The translations under genes and the position numbers were made by a program. From positions 124,001-188,000 of the forward strand of contig NZ_JAABNR010000006.1 of assembly GCF_009925085.1 (NCBI RefSeq): a stretch of DNA of 64,000 bases. Direction: 5' to 3'. Within the stretch, counting starts at the first letter, position 1; every line of letters begins with the position of its first letter. Below the pieces are notes generated by a model. It did no database searches and was not told the origin of the DNA. It saw nothing but the letters and a program-made list of their open reading frames with translations. Source of the stretch: Stagnihabitans tardus (GTDB lineage Bacteria > Pseudomonadota > Alphaproteobacteria > Rhodobacterales > Rhodobacteraceae). Positions 47,957 to 56,888 of the stretch are shown piece by piece.

Positions 47957-48157
47957 ATGCGTGCCGCCTTTGACCCTTCGAGCCTGACACTGCAACTCCA
48001 GGCCGATAGTCGCCTTGGACAGGCCCTTCTGATCCACGTCGATCAGGCCCTGCAGTCCGCCGACCGTCTGCCAAACCACACCCCCCATCTGCTCCTCGCT
48101 CTCACTGTATTTGGCCAACTTGCCCCTTGGCTCATCGAGCTCTCGCTGCCTTGGTAG
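47957..48157 (+). CDS. Small hypothetical protein of the element
   Basis: A 66-residue unrecognised protein (starting MRAAFDPSSLTLQLQADSRL), Leu/Ala-rich and mostly helical. AAGG lies eight bases before the ATG and a palindromic operator-like sequence immediately precedes it, which supports expression. It contains no clear motif. It overlaps the first copy of the direct repeat at 48063. It is followed by the recombinase gene after 51 bases. Confidence 0.5.
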   Translation: MRAAFDPSSLTLQLQADSRLGQALLIHVDQALQSADRLPNHTPHLLLALTVFGQLAPWLIELSLPW

Positions 48158-48190
48158 CCCCAGGCCCAACCGTCTGCCAAGCCACACCCC
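48063..48190. repeat. 22-bp direct repeat flanking the recombinase upstream region
   Basis: ACCGTCTGCCAAACCACACC-CC at 48063-48084 recurs with one mismatch at 48169-48190, a period of 106 bases. The second copy ends 18 bases before the serine recombinase ATG. It may be a recombination or regulatory site of that enzyme. Confidence 0.6.
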
Positions 48191-48208
48191 TCACCTCATG
48201 GCTCCCCC

Positions 48209-49183
48209 ATGTCCCAGATCGTGTCAGACCTCCCCCGCCTCTTGATCGCTTATGCGAGAGTCTCGACCGATCAACAGAGCTCGGACCTTGATGGCCAGAT
48301 CCGGGACTTGAATGTCGAGGCTGACCAGAGAGGCTATCCCTTTCTCGAGATCCATGAGGATGTCGGATCAGCGCACAAGCCCACCGCCGTGAACGACCTT
48401 CCCGGCCTGAAGGCGGCGCTGAAGCGCGCGGTGGAGCTGGGCTCTGGTTTGGTGATCCGGGACCCAAGCCGCCTGTCACGCAACCTGAAAGAGTTCCGCG
48501 AGCGCATCGCTCCAACGAGTGTGCCGATCCATTCGCTTGAGCATGGCCGCATTCTCTCGGTCGCAGAACTCGAAGGAGAGATCCTGAAGGCGGAAAGGGA
48601 CGCGGAATCAATTGGCTCCGGCACGAAGCTTGCTTTGGGGATGAAGCGGAAGTCGAGGCCCGACAGTGCCGAGATGCGCCGCCGCGCGCAAATCGATGTG
48701 CAGAACCGTCAGTTGCAGGTGATGGAAGACATCATCGTCGGCAAGAGGATCCTCCGGGACAATCCTGCAATCACCGCACGGCAATTCGGGGAAGAGCTGA
48801 TCCGGAATGGGCGCCGCCCGCCCCGCGGAGATCACTTCACGCTTTTGACCGCCCGGGAAAGGTTGCGCGCCACGAAAGCGGAAATTGAGCTCGAGGACGA
48901 AGAGGATGATTTCCCGGGCGAGATCGGCGCAGGCGGGGCTTCCGGCATGGCCGCTGGCGATGAGCCGCTCAGCGCTGCTGACGATCCTGCTGCGGCCTGC
49001 GACGATGCGCGGAGCGCTTGTCAGTCGGGGTGCCTGGGGCTGGAAGACAGGAAACGCGCGCAGCAGGCTTTTGGAGACCGCTCCCCGGTCCCCACGCAAG
49101 GATGGCAGGCAACCGTCCACGGCCCTCGCATCGGGCAATGCGAACCGGAGCCGCAGGAGCGGCCTCCGCCGGGCAGAACCTGA
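48209..49183 (+). CDS. Serine recombinase (resolvase/invertase-like)
   Basis: A 324-residue protein. The N-terminal catalytic domain shows LIAYARVSTDQQSSDLDGQI with the nucleophile Ser, and IRDPSRLSRNLKEFRERI as the counterpart of the DRLSR motif. A long helical connector and a region around QVMEDIIVGKRILRDNPAIT follow. The acidic C-terminal tail from about residue 225 (EDEEDDFPGEIGAGGASGMA) is low-complexity and may not be genuine; a frameshift there is possible. No good ribosome-binding site precedes the ATG. It lies in the tRNA-Phe-linked element and could mediate its movement, or merely resolve or invert DNA. Confidence 0.75.
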   Translation: MSQIVSDLPRLLIAYARVSTDQQSSDLDGQIRDLNVEADQRGYPFLEIHEDVGSAHKPTAVNDLPGLKAALKRAVELGSGLVIRDPSRLSRNLKEFRERIAPTSVPIHSLEHGRILSVAELEGEILKAERDAESIGSGTKLALGMKRKSRPDSAEMRRRAQIDVQNRQLQVMEDIIVGKRILRDNPAITARQFGEELIRNGRRPPRGDHFTLLTARERLRATKAEIELEDEEDDFPGEIGAGGASGMAAGDEPLSAADDPAAACDDARSACQSGCLGLEDRKRAQQAFGDRSPVPTQGWQATVHGPRIGQCEPEPQERPPPGRT

Positions 49184-49235
49184 TCGACTTGGCTCAGATC
49201 TTCCCCACGTCATCGCCATGCTTCGGAACGCTATG

Positions 49236-49263
49236 ATCAAGAAGAGAAACATCTCTTCTTGAT
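49236..49263. promoter_or_regulatory. Perfect 12-bp-arm palindrome before the Cro/CI-like gene
   Basis: ATCAAGAAGAGA-AACA-TCTCTTCTTGAT ends 10 bases before the ATG at 49274 and includes the bases just ahead of its GGAG ribosome-binding site. It could be the operator of the adjacent regulator, or an RNA hairpin shielding its leader. No U-run follows. Confidence 0.6.
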
Positions 49264-49273
49264 GGAGACCAAA

Positions 49274-49675
49274 ATGCCGAAAAAGCCCTTCGCGGACAGC
49301 AAACTCGCACGTTTCGTGGATCAACGGATCCTTGAGTTGCGGCCCAAGAAATCCCAGGCCGAGATCGCCGAAATCGCGGGATTCACCAACGCGAATTTCC
49401 TCTCGATGGTGAAATCCGGCGTGTCGAAACTGGCCATCGACCGCGTGCCCGCGCTCGCGAAGGCGCTCGAATGCGATCCCGCGTATCTTCTGCGGCTCGC
49501 GCTCGAACAGGCCGAGGGAAACACGGCCGCTGTGGCCATCTTTGAGATCCTCGGCGATCCGATCAGCGAAAACGAACGCGGCTGGATCGCCGAGATCCGC
49601 GATGCGAGCGGCGACACCGATCCGCGCTTGACGCAGCGCAGCCGGATCGCCCTACGCACCATCTTCTTGAAATGA
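49274..49675 (+). CDS. Cro/CI-type helix-turn-helix regulator
   Basis: A 133-residue protein with an XRE-type DNA-binding domain (KKSQAEIAEIAGFTNANFLS, then MVKSGVSKLAIDRVPALAKA). I chose the ATG at 49274 because GGAG lies six bases upstream. The C-terminal part NERGWIAEIRDASGDTDPRL is not part of the DNA-binding domain, and a similar segment occurs in the next small protein. It probably represses its own operon through the palindrome at 49236. Confidence 0.85.
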   Translation: MPKKPFADSKLARFVDQRILELRPKKSQAEIAEIAGFTNANFLSMVKSGVSKLAIDRVPALAKALECDPAYLLRLALEQAEGNTAAVAIFEILGDPISENERGWIAEIRDASGDTDPRLTQRSRIALRTIFLK

Positions 49676-49682
49676 GGCCGCG

Positions 49683-49898
49683 ATGAAGAGCTTCGACGAC
49701 TTCCTTCTCGCATCGCACGCGCCCCTGACCGAGGCCGAACGCGGCTGGATCGACATCCTGCGCGCCATCCATCCAGGCGGCGTGCCGAGGCCCGGCTTGA
49801 GATCGGCTCAGCTCCTGCGTCGCGTCCTGGGCGTGCCGGCCCCTGACGATGAGGTCTTTCGACATGGCCAGGAAGAACAGCACCCGAATGGGGGTTAG
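49683..49898 (+). CDS. Small hypothetical protein paired with the regulator
   Basis: A 71-residue protein (MKSFDDFLLASHAPLTEAER...) with no recognised domain. Its segment AERGWIDILRAIHPGG resembles the C-terminal NERGWIAEIRDASG of the preceding regulator, suggesting that the two share a fold or interact. It lies seven bases downstream in the same direction, with GAGG before its ATG, so it is co-transcribed. A toxin-antitoxin-like pair is one possibility but not demonstrated. Confidence 0.55.
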   Translation: MKSFDDFLLASHAPLTEAERGWIDILRAIHPGGVPRPGLRSAQLLRRVLGVPAPDDEVFRHGQEEQHPNGG

Positions 49899-50315
49899 TC
49901 GACGTTACCTCAGAGGCCGCTGGGGGGGGCAAGGCGATACCTCCTGCCCACGAATAGGTCACTCCGCAACCACCTGAAAATGCTGTCTTTGGTATCGAGC
50001 GCCACAGATGCACACGCGAAGTTACCAATGAGAGTCGCTCGAAACCGCAGCCACTCTTTCAGGTCGAGACCGTTCCAGCGGGCCCATTGAAACGTCGGGG
50101 ATCGGAGCTTTTGCAAAACACGCCCAACCCCGAAATCAACCATGGATTGCAATGCCTTGCTCCCAAACGGCCCAAGCTGAACGGGGGGAAGAATCCTTGA
50201 CCGGCGGGAATCGCCATGCAACGTTTTGACTGTCCGTATGAAACGGCGAACCGCCCAGAATTGATTTTCAGGCAATCGGCGATCCTGCCGCGTTTCCATG
50301 CAAAGGAATTTCCAG
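49899..50315. other. Gene-free, lower-GC interval before the large secreted protein
   Basis: About 420 bases with no coding sequence I can support. A 129-codon minus-strand frame exists but lacks a ribosome-binding site and a recognisable product. It presumably holds the promoter of the VCBS/RTX gene. Confidence 0.5.
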
Positions 50316-53300
50316 ATGACCTCATTGACCCTGGCGGCCTTGAGCCCTGCCGTGACCTATTCCGAAGGCGCGGTGAATGCCGGCGCCCAGCTCATTGATA
50401 CCGAGGTCACGCTTTCAGGTCCCTCGGATGACTACACGGACGGCAACCTGACAGTCAGCGGGCTGTTGGCCGAGGATGTGGTGGCTTTGCGCAACCAGGG
50501 CAATGGGACGGGCGAGGTCGGGGTCAGCGGGACCATCGTCACCTTTGGCGGAGTGGCGATCGGCAGCCTTTCGGGCGGCGCGGGCAGTGCCTTTGTCGTG
50601 ACCTTCAACGCCGATGCAACGACGGCCGCGGTTCAGGCGGTGATCGAAAACCTGACCTATGCCACGACTTCGGATGCGCCGACCTTGCACCGGACGCTGA
50701 CGGTGAATGTGACCAATGCGGCGGGTGAGGATTTGGGTGTTGGCCCCGACAGCGAGCAGGGATACACCCTGTTGACCGGCAACGCAGACCCGTTCCACGG
50801 CGCGGCCACCAACCTCTTCAGCCGCCCGGCGCTGGTCGATTTCGACACGGATGGCGACCTCGACGTGGTGGTGGGCGAATACTTTGGTCCGCTGCACAGC
50901 TTTCGCAATGATGGCGCGGCGGGTTTCACGGAGCTGAAAGGCGGCGACAACCCTCTCGCCTCGGTGACCGGCGGCATGTTCGCCCCCCTGGCCCCGCCGA
51001 ATTTCACCGATCTGGACGGCGACGGCGACCAGGACCTGGTGATCAGCAACCTGGGCGGCAGTCTCTCGACCTATGAAAATGACGGCGCGGGGGCTTACAC
51101 CGAGCTGACCTTCTCGGACAATCCTTTCGACGGCTTCAACTTTGGCTTTTTCGCCGGCGTGACCTTTACCGATCTGGATGGCGATACGGACCTGGACATG
51201 GTCGCCTTTGCCGACCCGACGAATGTCTTCGTCTATCTGCGGGATGCCTCGGGCACCTTCGTCTATGCGCCCTCCGGCAGCAACCCGCTGGATTCGGTGC
51301 TCGGGCTTGGCCTTGGGATGCCTGCCTTCTTCGACATGAATGGCGACGGGGCGCTGGACCTGATCGCGGGGGGCAATGACGGCGGCCTTCATGTCTTTAT
51401 GAAACAGGCGGCGGGCGGCTACCTCGAGGCCACGGGCGCGGCCAATCCGCTGGCGGGTCTTGTGGTCGACAAGGATGCCAGCCTGTCGATCGGCGATGTC
51501 ACCAGCGATGGCTTGGCCGATCTGGTGGTGAACGATGCGAGCGGTCAGGTCAGGGTCATTGCGCGCTATCAGACTGCGGGCGTTGGCGTCGAGGTGACGG
51601 TGACGCCGGAAAACGACGGTGCGCCGACGGGCACCCTGCCCGCCTCGGTCCAGATCGTCGAGGACACCGCCACGGGGCTCGACCTCAGCGGCATGACCTT
51701 TGCCGATGTGGACAATGATGTGCTGGAGGTTACGCTTCTGGCCGCGCAAAGCTCGTTCCTTTTGTTGGGGGCGGTTCCGGCGGGGATTGCGATTTCGGGC
51801 AACGGCGGCGGCTACCTGCGGCTGACCGGCTTGGCGGCCGATCTGAACGCCTGGCTTGCGACGCCGGGCGTGATCGGCTTGCGGGGCGCGACCGACGCCA
51901 GCGGGGTGGCGGCGGACCGGGTGACCGTGCAGGTCGAAGACGGGACGAGCCCGACCGTGACGCTGGGCCCGATCCTTGTCGACATCCAGAATGTCAACGA
52001 CGCCCCCGGCTTTGTCTCGCCCCTCGGCACGGTGACGGTGCCCGAGAATGACGCCAACGCGGGCGTGTTCCTGTTTCCGACGCTGGTGCTGTCCGATCCC
52101 GATGGCAACATGGCGGGTGGCGGGCTGACCATCACGGGGATTCTGGCCGAAGAGACGATCTCGCTGCGCGAAGGCAACATCAGCCTCTCGGGCGCCGATG
52201 TGGTCTTTGGCGGGCGGGTGGTGGGCCATGTCTCGACCGGGACGGGAAGCTTCCATGTCGATTTCACCGCGGATGCCAGCCTGGCCTCGGTGCAGGCCGT
52301 GTTGAGCGCGATTGTCTATCACAACAGCTCGGACGCCCCGGTCCGGCACGACATGACCATCGAGATCATCGACGGCAATGGTGCGAACCTGGGGGGCGTG
52401 GCGCCCTGGACCTATGCCCAGGTGCCGAAGTCCGGCCAATTCAACGGCATACTTGCAGACGACGCCGGCCCGCTTTTGATGATCGATTTCGACCGCGACG
52501 GCGATCTGGACCTGGCCTTCGTCGATGGCGCGCGGAACCTCAACGTCTATGAGAATGTGGACGGCGTGATGACGCGCTACGGCAGGGAGCCCCTGGACCT
52601 TACGGCCTCGAACGGCGCGCCGCTGCAAAACGTCACGCTGGTCGACCTGGATGGCACGGGTTCGCTTTACGCCCTGGCGCTGGACCCCTTGGGGCAGTTC
52701 CACACATTTGCCCCGGACCCGGTGGACGGGACCTATGCCGAACTGACCGGCCTGGACGATCCCTTTGGCGGGCTGACCGGCGTGGTGGGCACGCCGGGCT
52801 TTGCCGATCTGGATGGCGATGGCGACCTTGACATGGCGATGGCGGGCAAAGACGGCGCGCTGCATGGCTTTGAACGGATCGGCGCGGGCTTTGTCGAGAT
52901 GACCGGGGCGGCGGACCCTTTCGCGGGGCTCGGCACTCCGGGACTTCAGGGGCTGGCGCTGGGTGATCTGGACGGCGATGGCGACCTGGACCTCGTGGGC
53001 CTCGATGGCACGCTCAGCCTTGTCAGCTATATGAACAACGGCGATGGCACCTGGGCCGCCTTGACCGGCGCAGGCTATCCTTTCGACAATGGCGCGGTCT
53101 TTGCCTTTGTCAGCCCGACGCTGGCCGACATTGACGGAGATGGCGACCTGGATCTGCTGGTGCCGGATGCCTTCGACAACATCCAGACCTTTCTGAACAC
53201 CACCCAGCGTGGCCAGGTCTTTACCCTGGACATGACTCCGCAGAACGATGCGCCGGTGATCACGGCCGCCCCCACGCAAATGACCCTGCGCGAGGATATC

Positions 53301-54572
53301 GCGGGCCGGGTGGACCTGAGGACCCTGCGCCTGTCGGACCCCGACCAGAACGACCCCGCAATCGCTCTGACCCTGAGTGCCTCGCAGGGGAGGCTTTCGG
53401 CCACCGCGGACCTCGGCGTCCAGGTCTTGCTCAGCGGCCAAAGCCTGGTGCTTTACGGCACGGCCAGCCAGATCGAGGCCTACCTGGCCAGCCCGGGGCG
53501 GGTGCAATACCTTGGCGCGCCCAATGCCTTCGGGCTTGGGGCCGCGACCTTGACCCTGACGGTCAGCGATGGTCACGACCAAAGGGATGGCGGAACGATC
53601 GTGCTGGACATCACCGAAACGGTCGATGTGCAAATCGGCAGCGCCTTGGTCGACGTGCTGTGGGGCGATGCCGGGCGCGACCGGATCGACGGGATGGGCG
53701 GAGACGACCTGATCCATGGAGGCGCGGGCCCCGACCGGCTGACCGGCGGCACGGGGTTCGACACGCTGGATTACAGCGGATCGCGTTTTGTCTGGATCGA
53801 CCTGAACATCGGGGTCTCGGGCAACCAGCGCGCTGCGGCGGGCGATGCCTCGGGCGATGTCATCTCGGGCTTCGAGGCGGTGATCGGGTCGGATTTCGAC
53901 GACCGGCTGAGGGGCGATGCCGGGGCCAACGGGCTTTACGGCGGGGCGGGTGACGACCTGATCCGGGGCGGAGCCGGGTCCGACACGATGGAGGGCGGCG
54001 CGGGGCGCGACACCTTGGACTATTCGACGTCACAAACCGGTGTCGTGGTCCAATTGATCACCCGGGCCTCTGGGCTGCAATCGGCGCGGGGTGGCGATGC
54101 CGAGGGCGATGTCATCTCGGGCTTCGAAGCCATCATTGGCTCGGGCTTCGACGATATCCTGACCGGCGACACGGGAAACAACTCGCTGAGCGGCAAGGAC
54201 GGCGCGGACCGGCTTGCGGGCGGCGCCGGGCGCGACCTGTTGACCGGGGGCGAGGGAGCGGATGTCTTTGTCTTCAACACGGCGCTTGGGTCTGGCAATC
54301 TCGACCGGATCACCGATTTCACCCAAGGCCTGGACCGTGTCCTTCTGGAGAACATGGTTTTCCTTGGCCTTTCCACGGGCGTCCTGCTTGATGCAGCCTT
54401 CCGCAGCAACACGACGGGCCTGGCCGAGGATGCCAGTGACAGGGTGATCCATGACAGCGCCACCGGGGCCCTGTTCTTCGACGCGGATGGGTTGGGAGGC
54501 CAAGCGGCCGTGCGCTTTGCCACGGTATCGGCGGGCCTGGTGCTGGATCACACGAGCTTCTTCGTCCACTAG
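50316..54572 (+). CDS. Large VCBS / FG-GAP / RTX repeat secreted protein
   Basis: A 1418-residue protein without an N-terminal signal peptide. It has a modular architecture of two tandem blocks: each has a domain of about 110 residues ending TYATTSDAP- or VYHNSSDAP-like, then about six FG-GAP/calcium-binding beta-propeller repeats (DLDGDGDQDLVISN, DIDGDGDLDLLVPD and similar), then a cadherin-like segment. The C-terminus carries RTX nonapeptides (GGAGDDLIRGGAGSD, GGAGRDLLTGGEGAD) followed by a typical type I secretion tail. It is probably a calcium-folded adhesin or biofilm matrix protein exported by a type I system; no ABC exporter is encoded nearby. AAAGGAA precedes the ATG. Confidence 0.85.
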   Translation: MTSLTLAALSPAVTYSEGAVNAGAQLIDTEVTLSGPSDDYTDGNLTVSGLLAEDVVALRNQGNGTGEVGVSGTIVTFGGVAIGSLSGGAGSAFVVTFNADATTAAVQAVIENLTYATTSDAPTLHRTLTVNVTNAAGEDLGVGPDSEQGYTLLTGNADPFHGAATNLFSRPALVDFDTDGDLDVVVGEYFGPLHSFRNDGAAGFTELKGGDNPLASVTGGMFAPLAPPNFTDLDGDGDQDLVISNLGGSLSTYENDGAGAYTELTFSDNPFDGFNFGFFAGVTFTDLDGDTDLDMVAFADPTNVFVYLRDASGTFVYAPSGSNPLDSVLGLGLGMPAFFDMNGDGALDLIAGGNDGGLHVFMKQAAGGYLEATGAANPLAGLVVDKDASLSIGDVTSDGLADLVVNDASGQVRVIARYQTAGVGVEVTVTPENDGAPTGTLPASVQIVEDTATGLDLSGMTFADVDNDVLEVTLLAAQSSFLLLGAVPAGIAISGNGGGYLRLTGLAADLNAWLATPGVIGLRGATDASGVAADRVTVQVEDGTSPTVTLGPILVDIQNVNDAPGFVSPLGTVTVPENDANAGVFLFPTLVLSDPDGNMAGGGLTITGILAEETISLREGNISLSGADVVFGGRVVGHVSTGTGSFHVDFTADASLASVQAVLSAIVYHNSSDAPVRHDMTIEIIDGNGANLGGVAPWTYAQVPKSGQFNGILADDAGPLLMIDFDRDGDLDLAFVDGARNLNVYENVDGVMTRYGREPLDLTASNGAPLQNVTLVDLDGTGSLYALALDPLGQFHTFAPDPVDGTYAELTGLDDPFGGLTGVVGTPGFADLDGDGDLDMAMAGKDGALHGFERIGAGFVEMTGAADPFAGLGTPGLQGLALGDLDGDGDLDLVGLDGTLSLVSYMNNGDGTWAALTGAGYPFDNGAVFAFVSPTLADIDGDGDLDLLVPDAFDNIQTFLNTTQRGQVFTLDMTPQNDAPVITAAPTQMTLREDIAGRVDLRTLRLSDPDQNDPAIALTLSASQGRLSATADLGVQVLLSGQSLVLYGTASQIEAYLASPGRVQYLGAPNAFGLGAATLTLTVSDGHDQRDGGTIVLDITETVDVQIGSALVDVLWGDAGRDRIDGMGGDDLIHGGAGPDRLTGGTGFDTLDYSGSRFVWIDLNIGVSGNQRAAAGDASGDVISGFEAVIGSDFDDRLRGDAGANGLYGGAGDDLIRGGAGSDTMEGGAGRDTLDYSTSQTGVVVQLITRASGLQSARGGDAEGDVISGFEAIIGSGFDDILTGDTGNNSLSGKDGADRLAGGAGRDLLTGGEGADVFVFNTALGSGNLDRITDFTQGLDRVLLENMVFLGLSTGVLLDAAFRSNTTGLAEDASDRVIHDSATGALFFDADGLGGQAAVRFATVSAGLVLDHTSFFVH

Positions 54573-55520
54573 CTCTCAGGGGCTGATCTCGTCTGCCTGA
54601 CGCTCGCGCGTCTGACCGAGTAGCAAGCCATCCTCAACCACCGGAAGGCGCTCTGAGATGAGGGGAAGGAATGGAATGAGGGAGGCACCGATGCGCCTGA
54701 CATTAGGCAAACATCTATGACCCAATCGGAGGTCATCTCTCTCCGTGATGTGAACGCCCGAGATCAGTCAAACGTCAACTTCAAGGAAACGAACGAAGGA
54801 TGGAACGCCTGGAAAACTTGACCAAGACAGTTACATGATCCGCTAGGCTGTGAGGCTGCCGAAAAACGTGGGGAACATCAGACGCAAACCACGCTTGCTC
54901 GTGCATCGAACCGTGGAGGTTTCGCCCGCGCGCCAACATAAACGTTCTCCGTCAACCCCGCCCTCGACCTTCCGTTCCGCCCCCTATTGCCTGCAGCCTG
55001 CTTGCCGAGATCCTTTCCTCGACCACAGGCACACAGAATAAGCGCATGCCGGGATGTGCTTTCGACGCGCCGCAAGGCGCGCTCTTTCTCTGAGTAGCGT
55101 GAGCGATCCGCCCGGACTGATCGCCAACTTTGGGGCTGGGCACCACGCTCAGCCCTTTTTTTGCGAATAGGCCCCGGCTGCCGTGAACACGCACATGGAC
55201 CCGGACACGATGTTCCTCGTGAATGCCCCAGATGCAAGCGGTGGTGATCTACCCAGCCGCCCGTCCCTCTGGTGAACTCGAACGTGCTGCGGGGGGCGCT
55301 GACCTCCAGAGGCAAGGCCATTTACTCTTGGTGCCCTCATCTCTGACGCCAATGGGACCAAGGTCCTACACTCAGTAGTCATTTTTCCGCCGAAGATCAC
55401 AATAGGCATACAAGATCGCGCCGATGTGACCGGCGCACTGGGCCAAGGTAGTAGCGCGTTAAGCCGATGTTAAGACCTGTGACTGAAATCTAACCATAGG
55501 CTTCAGAACGGAGAACCAAG
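54573..55520. other. Gene-poor interval after the RTX gene
   Basis: About 950 bases without a supported gene. Frames on both strands lack ribosome-binding sites, recognisable domains and consistent codon bias. The only clear signal is the terminator at 55133-55162. It may be the remnant of decayed mobile DNA. Confidence 0.5.
55133..55162 (+). terminator. Rho-independent terminator candidate
   Basis: GGGCTG (55133-55138) pairs with CAGCCC (55150-55155) and is followed by seven T residues. It terminates transcription in the plus direction, but no gene ends nearby, so it may belong to an unrecognised small RNA or to a decayed gene. Confidence 0.5.
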
Positions 55521-55739
55521 ATGGATAACCAGGAAAACTGGACACTTGCTCTGACTGCCGCCTCTGTCGCGGAGGCGGAAGGTTTCACCGAGACCGCGAA
55601 GGCCTTCGCCGAGATCGCCGCGATGGAGATGGACGTCACCGCGCTTTTCGATGGGCCGTTCAACCTGGACGACATCAGCGCTCCAGAGACCGTCGCGCCG
55701 GGCCCTGAGCCCATCTTTCGCTCGGTAAGACTTCGTTAA
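55521..55739 (+). CDS. Small hypothetical protein
   Basis: A 72-residue acidic helical protein (MDNQENWTLALTAASVAEAE, then GFTETAKAFAEIAAMEMD). CGGAG lies before the ATG at 55521, and codon use is GC-rich at third positions, supporting real coding. No known domain. It is followed by another small gene 47 bases later in the same direction. Confidence 0.6.
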   Translation: MDNQENWTLALTAASVAEAEGFTETAKAFAEIAAMEMDVTALFDGPFNLDDISAPETVAPGPEPIFRSVRLR

Positions 55740-55786
55740 GCAAAGCCAGAGAAGCTGTCCTTGGGACGAAACCGTCGAGGGACACG

Positions 55787-55999
55787 ATGGAAAAGCTGGA
55801 ATGGATGCGGGACGTGTTGACCCGGATGGAGATCGACGCAACCAAACGCGGGTGGGTCGAGATGATCGAGCAGATCAACGCTACCCGCGCGGTGCTCACC
55901 GCTGAAGCTGCCTTGCACAAGCAGCCAGAAAACGTGATCCGGATCGACTTCCGATCGGTTCGCAGCACGCGGCATCCGCAAATCAGCGTCTTTCCCTGA
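55787..55999 (+). CDS. Small hypothetical protein
   Basis: A 70-residue protein (MEKLEWMRDVLTRMEIDATK, then RGWVEMIEQINATRAVL), mostly helical with a basic tail. CGAGGG lies upstream of the ATG. Codon bias supports this frame over the overlapping minus-strand frame. It probably forms an operon with the small gene upstream. Function unknown. Confidence 0.55.
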   Translation: MEKLEWMRDVLTRMEIDATKRGWVEMIEQINATRAVLTAEAALHKQPENVIRIDFRSVRSTRHPQISVFP

Positions 56000-56888
56000 A
56001 CATTGCCAGCAAAGAACTTCGTGTTCCCGTGTAGCGGCGACGAAACACTTGAGTTGCTTGGGTCACTGAAAGGTGCCCAATTCCAGCCGAACAAGCAGGT
56101 GAAAAGCGCCGCTGCCAGCATGAGAAAAAGGGGCCCAGTGGGAAGCACTGCGTTAGCCCTCACAAGTAACCAAGGTGCTGGCGCTCCGATCGATCCGACT
56201 GCTCCGACACATGGGCGAGGAAGGCCTTTCATCACCGCCCCCTCCTTCTCAAGTCGGTGCACCTGCACATCCGACCCGCACAATCTGACCTGCCGGGAAT
56301 CGGTCGCATCTGGGGTCACCGATCTGACCACACCCTGCCCCGCCAGGAATGGCCAGACGAAGTCCTAGAAGCGGGTCGATTGGACGAGGGGGATGGTCCC
56401 CGGCGCCGCGATGCGGGGAAGCCCATAAACTTCCGCAGGGTGCGCAGGTCATCAGCCAGGAAAACCATCCAATCGCACCTGGCAGGGATAACCGCTAGAT
56501 TGGTTTTCCGGGTCCGCGCAGGAGATAGGCACAGCAACACGCTCTTGGGGGTTTTGACAAAGTGGCGACGTCGGGGTTGCTCTTCGGCTTTCCCCAGCGC
56601 TCAGCAAACCAGATGCCCCCACCCAAAAGGACCACGACAGATCCGGACACCAGCGCCAACGCCTCCCCGTCGAACCAACTTGAACGGAGCCGACTTTGCG
56701 GTGAGGATCGAAGCGATGGACGGGCATACTGCCGAAGACGCGTAAAGTCGGGGCGATTGGAAGAAGAACGCGACGATGATTGAGCTCCCTGCCCAAGTCG
56801 CTTTTGCCCAAAAGCCTTGGCATGGCGCTCCAAGTCCTGTTGCCTGTTCCATTAAGGACAAGACATTTCGATGAAGGCCTGAAGAAGC
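56000..56888. other. Interval without supported genes
   Basis: About 890 bases. Minus-strand frames include short hydrophobic segments, one starting near 56232 behind a GGAGG (MKGLPRPCVGAVGSIGAP), but this runs antisense through the small gene at 55787. No family is recognisable. The region looks like decayed accessory DNA. Confidence 0.45.

Noticed and set aside
48885-49262. Overlapping plus-strand frame at the end of the recombinase gene
   Set aside because: Low-complexity Arg/Ser-rich product; it could reflect a frameshift in the recombinase tail but there is no independent support.
49910-50299. 129-codon minus-strand frame before the RTX gene
   Set aside because: There is no ribosome-binding site, no recognisable domain, and its start overlaps the leader of the large plus-strand gene.
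55135-55145. CTGGGCACCAC match to the tRNA-Phe 3' end, considered as attR
   Set aside because: Only 11 bases match, and they form part of a terminator hairpin.
55675-56232. Minus-strand frame starting MKGLPRPCVGAV with a hydrophobic segment
   Set aside because: It has a GGAGG upstream, but most of it is antisense to the better supported small gene at 55787; kept only as a remark.
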